Shown here: positions 6,535 to 9,946 of the stretch, piece after piece
How the letters are laid out: each line of letters opens with the position of its first letter
Position numbering within the stretch: position 1 is the first letter of the stretch
Source of the DNA: Paracoccaceae bacterium
Lineage (GTDB): Bacteria; Pseudomonadota; Alphaproteobacteria; Rhodobacterales; Rhodobacteraceae
Direction of reading: 5' to 3'
Length of the DNA stretch: 9,946 bases
Assembly (NCBI GenBank): GCA_030625695.1
Contig: DAOUQK010000114.1
Location: 1 to 9,946 of the forward strand
Translations under genes and position numbers: made by a program
The notes under the pieces: generated by a model
Database searches by the model: none
What the model saw: the letters and a program-made list of their open reading frames with translations, nothing else
What the model was told of the DNA's origin: nothing

Positions 6535-8316
6535 TCACACCACCAAGCCCGACAGGATGATTGCCAGCCCGACCAATCCAATGGTGATTTTGGCAATGAT
6601 GGACCGCGCGCCAATCAACCCATGCGACAGGATTGCCAGCCCAAGCGCCATTCTGAGGAATGCCAGAAGGGCGGGCAATGGCGCGTCGGCGACACGCAAA
6701 ATATCGGGGTTGGCGATCATTCCCAGAGGAATCACATAAAGACCAACGCCCAGCGCCATGGCACTGATCGCCACCTTGATCCAGTTCTCACCGATCATAC
6801 CGGCAGCGATAAACACAGCCCCGCAAACGGGGGGGGTGATGGTGGACAAAAGGGCGAACCAGAACACAAACAGATGCGCCTGCAAAGGCTCCAATCCTTG
6901 CTGGATCAGGGCGGGTCCGGCGACCGAAACGCAGATGACATAGGCGGCGGTGGTCGGCACTTCCATGCCGAGGATCAGGCAGGCAAAGGCGGTCAGGAGC
7001 AGGGAAGGCCAGAGCAGGCCACCCGAGCCGGACAGCACCAGTGAGGTGATCTTGACGCCAAGGCCGGTGATCGACAAGACGCCGATGATGATCGACGCGC
7101 AAAAGATGATCGAGGCGATCATTGCCATTTGTTTCGCGGCGTTCAGCAAGGCGTTCGAGAATCGCTCGGCGATCAAGGCAGGGTCAAAGCGGCCCTGGCG
7201 GTTGAAGAATAACAAGATGGCCGCGGCAAGAATTGCAAGACACGCGGCGTATTGCGGCGTGAACCCGGGGCCGAACATGCCCCACATAAGGACTGAGAAA
7301 GGGATCAGGAAAAAACCCGATGTAATCAGAACATCCCGCGCACCGGGTTGTTCAGCGGCATCAACCGGGCGCAGATCATAGCGGGTCGCATAGGCGTTGA
7401 TGCCCATCCAGACGGTGAAGAAAAACAGCACCGACGGCAGGATCGCCGCCGCCATGATGCCGGTATAAGGCACGCCCGTCAGCTCAACCATCACAAACGC
7501 CCCGGCCCCCATCAGGGGCGGCATGATCTGACCGCCGGACGAGGCCACGGCCTCGACCCCGGCCGCCAGTGCCTTGGGGTATCCCAGCCTTGTCATGGCC
7601 GGCAGGGTGATCGCCCCGGTTGAGGCGACATTGGCCGAGGCCGACCCCGAGATTGAACCGAACAACGCCGAGGACAGCACCGAAACCTTGGCCGCCCCGC
7701 CTTTCAGCCGCCCGGCGGCAGCAGTGGCAAGGTTCATGAACCCCTGCCCGGCTTCGCCTGCGTTCAGGACGGCCCCGAAGATGACAAAGATCGACACCAC
7801 GCCGACAGAGACGGCTGTGAGGCTACCCCAGATGCCACCTTCGGCGATGGTCATGGTGCCAAGGAAACTTTTGAGCGGGGTGCCGGAATGGCCGAACTCA
7901 CCAGGTATGGCAGCGCCGAATAAAGCATATGCAAGGGCAGAGATGGCGACCAAAGGCAAAGGCCAACCAATCGAACGACGGGCGGCTTCGACCACGCAGA
8001 CCAATAGGGTGATCGCGAGAGCGATCTGGAAGTTGCCTTCGAGATAGCCGTATTGGTCACTTAGCTGGTCATGGTTCAGGGCAATCCAAAGGGCCGAGGC
8101 CACGCCGAGAATGGTCAACATCAACCCGGAGTACAGCGCCAATTTTGAGCTCGCTTTGTAAACAAACACCCAAGGCAGCACAAACGCCAGATGCAAAGGC
8201 CGACTAACCAGATTGGGCACCAGCCCGGAAAAAATTAATCCGATGTGGAAGGCAACCATCAACGTCGCCAGACCCAGCCACAAGGTTGGTGCAGGGCCGA
8301 TCGTTCGTTTTGCCAT
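6535..8316 (-). CDS. TRAP transporter fused permease (4TM-12TM type)
   Basis: A 593-aa membrane protein that fuses the DctQ-like small subunit and DctM-like large subunit, the form typically paired with TAXI binding proteins. The N-terminal third (residues about 10-135) holds several helices equivalent to the small subunit. The DctM-like portion begins near 165 and includes LFGSISGSASANVASTGAI (218-236), GGQIMPPLMGAGAFVMVEL (261-279), LGMEVPTTAAYVICV (449-463) and ITPPVCGAVFIAAGM (493-507). Further hydrophobic helices run to LVV at 593. I place the start at ATG 8316 (MAKRTIGPAP); a further upstream ATG (8379) would put the inverted repeat at 8355-8426 into the coding region and adds a non-conserved tail. 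The ribosome binding site is weak (GTTGTGGTG before ATG), which would limit its yield relative to the binding protein. It is downstream of the TAXI gene. Confidence 0.92.
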   Translation of the reverse strand: MAKRTIGPAPTLWLGLATLMVAFHIGLIFSGLVPNLVSRPLHLAFVLPWVFVYKASSKLALYSGLMLTILGVASALWIALNHDQLSDQYGYLEGNFQIALAITLLVCVVEAARRSIGWPLPLVAISALAYALFGAAIPGEFGHSGTPLKSFLGTMTIAEGGIWGSLTAVSVGVVSIFVIFGAVLNAGEAGQGFMNLATAAAGRLKGGAAKVSVLSSALFGSISGSASANVASTGAITLPAMTRLGYPKALAAGVEAVASSGGQIMPPLMGAGAFVMVELTGVPYTGIMAAAILPSVLFFFTVWMGINAYATRYDLRPVDAAEQPGARDVLITSGFFLIPFSVLMWGMFGPGFTPQYAACLAILAAAILLFFNRQGRFDPALIAERFSNALLNAAKQMAMIASIIFCASIIIGVLSITGLGVKITSLVLSGSGGLLWPSLLLTAFACLILGMEVPTTAAYVICVSVAGPALIQQGLEPLQAHLFVFWFALLSTITPPVCGAVFIAAGMIGENWIKVAISAMALGVGLYVIPLGMIANPDILRVADAPLPALLAFLRMALGLAILSHGLIGARSIIAKITIGLVGLAIILSGLVV

Positions 8317-8354
8317 CACCACAACGCCGCATCCATTTTCTGATCTAATAGATG

Positions 8355-8426
8355 TGTAGGGTGGGTGAAACCCACGCACCGCAACAGTTGAAAATGTCGC
8401 GAAACGTGGGTTTCACCCACCCTACA
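8355..8426. repeat. 22-bp perfect inverted repeat, REP-like palindrome
   Basis: Arms 8355-8376 and 8405-8426 are exact reverse complements over 22 bp, with a 28-nt spacer (8377-8404). The arms start with TGTAGGGTGGGT and include GAAACCCACG. Each arm also folds alone (GTGGGT-GAA-ACCCAC, 6-bp stem, 3-nt loop), giving the nested hairpin layout seen in REP/BIME units. 'TAGGGTGGGT...ACCCAC' palindromes are, as I recall, common dispersed elements in several bacterial groups. It sits 39 nt before the fused permease start and could restrain transcription or ribosome access, or stabilise the upstream TAXI mRNA. No transposase is present here. Confidence 0.85.
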
Positions 8427-8434
8427 TTTGATAT

Positions 8435-8465
8435 CTGCGGTCAGATCAACGGCACCCGACCGCAG
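8435..8465. terminator. Stem-loop just after TAXI gene (attenuator or 3' stabiliser)
   Basis: CTGCGGTC (8435-8442) pairs exactly with GACCGCAG (8458-8465), an 8-bp stem with a 15-nt loop. It starts 6 nt after the TAXI stop codon in the transcript direction and is followed closely by the 22-bp inverted repeat. There is no T-tract, so partial attenuation or 3'-end protection is more likely than full termination. Confidence 0.5.
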
Positions 8466-8471
8466 CCAACA

Positions 8472-9425
8472 TTACTTCTGAGCGTCGCTCAACTCAAACC
8501 CGGCTTCGATGTAATAGCGCACCGCTCCGGGGTGGATTTTGCCTTTGATATGGCCCATCAACCCCTGATCAACCCCGTCCCACCAGGCCGCTGCCGCACC
8601 CATAGACGCTTTGCTCTCCCAATAGGTTTTGGTCAGCGCATACGCCGTGTCATCGTCCATCTTGGTGGTGGTATAGGCGACAACCGGCAAGGATGTGGTG
8701 ATGATGTCATTGTCCTGCCCGGCATAGGTTCCCGCCGGAATGACCAATCGCGCACGCTTGCTTGTGGCGATCTGATCATCGTTCAGTGACAGGACATGCA
8801 CGCCGGTCGATGCCGCCGCTTCGATCACATTCGGGGCCGGGAACGAACCCGCCGTGACAAACCCGTCGATCTGGCCGTTCTTTAACGCAGGCACGGCGCC
8901 GGAAAGTTCCACATCGGCAATGGTAACCTTGCCTTCCAGCCCGAACAGCTTGAGGTATTTCGCGCCCTCTCGTGCCCCGAACGAGCCTTTGCCCAGCAGG
9001 ATAGTCTTGCCTTCCAACCCAGCGAAATCAGTAACGCCGGATCCGGACGACATAACAAAATGCATGGTCAGCGACGGGATCGGGAACAATGCGCGGATCT
9101 CGTCAAAGGCCGGGTCGCCTTTGCCTTCGAACATTGCCTTGCCGCCTTTGGCCAGCCGGACCAGCACGGGCGGCGTTGTGAACACATAATCGCCGCCGCG
9201 CGCGCGCACTTCCATGACGTTCTGGACTGACCCCTGGCTTTCCTCGACCGTGACGATGATGTCGCCGTTTGATCCGGCCTTCATCGCTTCGGCGATCTGC
9301 ACCGCCATCTGATAATAGGACGATGTGGTTTTGGCCGACTTGTACGTCACCCGTGTTTCGGCCTGCGCTGACGCGCCCAATGCCAATGTCACGGCGCAAA
9401 GCGCGCCTGTCAGAATGTTTCGCAT
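8472..9425 (-). CDS. TAXI-family TRAP substrate-binding protein
   Basis: A 317-aa periplasmic protein with a signal peptide (MRNILTGALC..., cleavage expected after AQA at 20-22, mature N-terminus ETR). The TAXI family features are an N-terminal substrate lobe from TRVTYKSAKTTSSYYQMAVQ, LEGKTILLGKGSFGAREGA (137-155), the 'G.iDgf...g.p...i.E' segment GQIDGFVTAGSFPAPNVIEA (184-203), and the C-terminal hallmark IHPGAVRYYIEAGF (297-310). Known TAXI ligands are few (glutamate/glutamine, 2-oxoglutarate and related acids), so the substrate stays open. ATG 9425 has a purine-rich Shine-Dalgarno GGGAGAG just upstream, and the signal peptide starts exactly there; an upstream ATG at 9503 would add 26 residues ahead of the signal peptide. 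It is first in the TRAP cluster, with the matching fused permease 155 nt downstream. Confidence 0.92.
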   Translation of the reverse strand: MRNILTGALCAVTLALGASAQAETRVTYKSAKTTSSYYQMAVQIAEAMKAGSNGDIIVTVEESQGSVQNVMEVRARGGDYVFTTPPVLVRLAKGGKAMFEGKGDPAFDEIRALFPIPSLTMHFVMSSGSGVTDFAGLEGKTILLGKGSFGAREGAKYLKLFGLEGKVTIADVELSGAVPALKNGQIDGFVTAGSFPAPNVIEAAASTGVHVLSLNDDQIATSKRARLVIPAGTYAGQDNDIITTSLPVVAYTTTKMDDDTAYALTKTYWESKASMGAAAAWWDGVDQGLMGHIKGKIHPGAVRYYIEAGFELSDAQK

Positions 9426-9529
9426 ATTTTCTCTCCCTGATATGTGCTCAGGCATCTGGTGCCTGTTCGGCGTGAAGGTGCAATGCACCCTTATCCTTGT
9501 CAAGTTAGGGACGCATCCCTGCAGGTGGA
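9426..9529 (-). promoter_or_regulatory. TAXI gene leader with palindromes
   Basis: A 104-nt gap after the epimerase gene. On the - strand there is TTGACA (complement of 9498-9503). A 13-bp odd-centred palindrome GGTGCAATGCACC (9477-9489) covers the place where a -10 could sit and may be a regulator site. Nearer the gene, CAGGCA (9449-9454) pairs with TGCCTG (9460-9465) in a small leader hairpin. AGGGA/TCCCT (9507-9520) could be a weak end of the epimerase transcript. All of this is inference from symmetry. Confidence 0.35.
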
Positions 9530-9946
9530 TTATTTGTTGTGATAGTCGCGGAACCAGCTGACAAATTCGTTCACCCCATCGCGAATATCGGTCTGGGGCT
9601 TATATCCTGTCAGGTTTTGCAACAGGCTGGCGTCAGCCCAAGTGGCGGGCACGTCGCCGGGTTGCATGTCCATATAGTTGCGTTTGGCTTTGATCCCCAA
9701 AGCGCCTTCGATCGCATCAATGAAATCCAGCAAGCGGACTTTGTCAGAGTTTCCAATGTTCACAATGCGATAGGGCGCGACAGGCGAAAGGCTGTCCCAT
9801 TCGGGGATGTCCGCGTCAGGTTCAGGCCGCACAGGGGGCGTGTCAATCAACAGGCGGATGCCACGGACAAGGTCGCTGACATGGGTGAAATCGCGGTACA
9901 TGTCGCCGTGGTTATAGATGTCGATAGGGCGGTCATTCAGGATCGC
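9530..9946 (-). CDS. UDP-glucuronate 4-epimerase-like NAD-dependent epimerase, C-terminal part
   Basis: The last 138 codons of a short-chain dehydrogenase/reductase-type sugar-nucleotide epimerase; the N-terminal NAD-binding part lies beyond the window end. Visible landmarks are RPIDIYNHGDMYRDFTHVSD (the 'G.mxRDFTyvdDi' substrate-site stretch of UDP-glucuronate/UDP-galacturonate epimerases), IVNIGNSDKVRLLDFIDAIE, MDMQPGDVPATWAD (family form 'mq.GDV..T.AD') and GYKPQTDIRDGVNEFVSWFR close to the C-terminus. Such enzymes interconvert UDP-glucuronate and UDP-galacturonate for capsule, exopolysaccharide or LPS synthesis in the cytosol. The frame continues open past ATG 9901, so that ATG is internal. 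It is co-directional with the TRAP genes but probably an unrelated transcription unit, given the 104-nt gap with its own promoter-like signals. Confidence 0.9.
   Translation of the reverse strand, partial: AILNDRPIDIYNHGDMYRDFTHVSDLVRGIRLLIDTPPVRPEPDADIPEWDSLSPVAPYRIVNIGNSDKVRLLDFIDAIEGALGIKAKRNYMDMQPGDVPATWADASLLQNLTGYKPQTDIRDGVNEFVSWFRDYHNK

Noticed and set aside
6521..6535. GntR-like operator ATTGTACTGACCAAT before dctP
   Set aside because: The symmetry is incomplete (two mismatched pairs), it touches the stop codon of the upstream gene and no regulator gene is nearby, so it is only mentioned as a possibility.
6286..7044. 252-aa open frame on +
   Set aside because: Antisense to dctP and the fused permease; rich in Gln, Asp, Gly and His, as expected from reversed membrane-protein codons.
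8317..8379. N-terminal extension of the fused permease to ATG 8379
   Set aside because: The extra 21 residues are encoded partly by the REP-like palindrome and look unrelated to the transporter; ATG 8316 directly precedes the expected N-terminus.
9426..9503. 26-residue N-terminal extension of the TAXI protein
   Set aside because: It would place a charged stretch before a textbook signal peptide; ATG 9425 has its own purine-rich ribosome binding site.
1..9946. CRISPR arrays, tRNA/rRNA genes, insertion sequences, phage or defence genes
   Set aside because: No regularly spaced repeats, cloverleaf-like segments, transposase motifs or recognisable defence domains were found on either strand.

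Overview
The window looks like chromosomal DNA of an alphaproteobacterium, most likely a marine Roseobacter-group member of the Rhodobacteraceae. The reasons are its moderately high GC content, two TRAP transport systems, the style of its proteins, and GC-rich palindromic intergenic repeats of a kind common in that family. This assignment is inferred from gene content; no marker gene is present.

Left part (1-2606). The window opens with the last 41 codons of a metallophosphoesterase / Ser-Thr protein phosphatase (+). Convergent with it is a complete fold-type II PLP enzyme of the cysteine synthase family (-). Divergent from that enzyme is an eroded zone on the + strand. It holds a relic that looks like the two ends of a glycine betaine/proline ABC ATPase (ProV type) joined after loss of the ABC core. 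A TTG-started EamA/DMT permease follows directly, and its last two helices are thrown out of frame by a single-base shift near 2405-2418.

Central and right part (2669-9425). All six genes are on the - strand. In transcription order they are a TAXI-type TRAP binding protein, a fused 4TM-12TM TRAP permease, a DctP-type TRAP binding protein, DctQ, DctM, and a lyase of the isocitrate lyase/PEP mutase superfamily. DctQ and DctM are 1 nt apart. DctM and the lyase are 7 nt apart, and the lyase's Shine-Dalgarno sequence lies over the dctM stop codon. The likely logic is import of small carboxylates by two TRAP systems, with the lyase splitting an imported 2-hydroxy- or 2-oxo-dicarboxylate. The exact substrate cannot be read from the sequence.

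The most notable architecture is that both binding-protein genes are followed by strong stem-loops before the permease genes. The TAXI gene is followed by an 8-bp stem plus a 22-bp perfect inverted repeat. dctP is followed by two consecutive GC-rich stems. This would fit REP-like elements that set a high ratio of binding protein to permease.

The right edge (9530-9946) is the 3' part of a UDP-glucuronate 4-epimerase-like sugar-nucleotide epimerase (-), cut by the window end. No tRNA, rRNA, CRISPR array, insertion sequence or phage gene was seen. The window is mostly ordinary transport and metabolism; the decayed genes and the repeats are the unusual parts.
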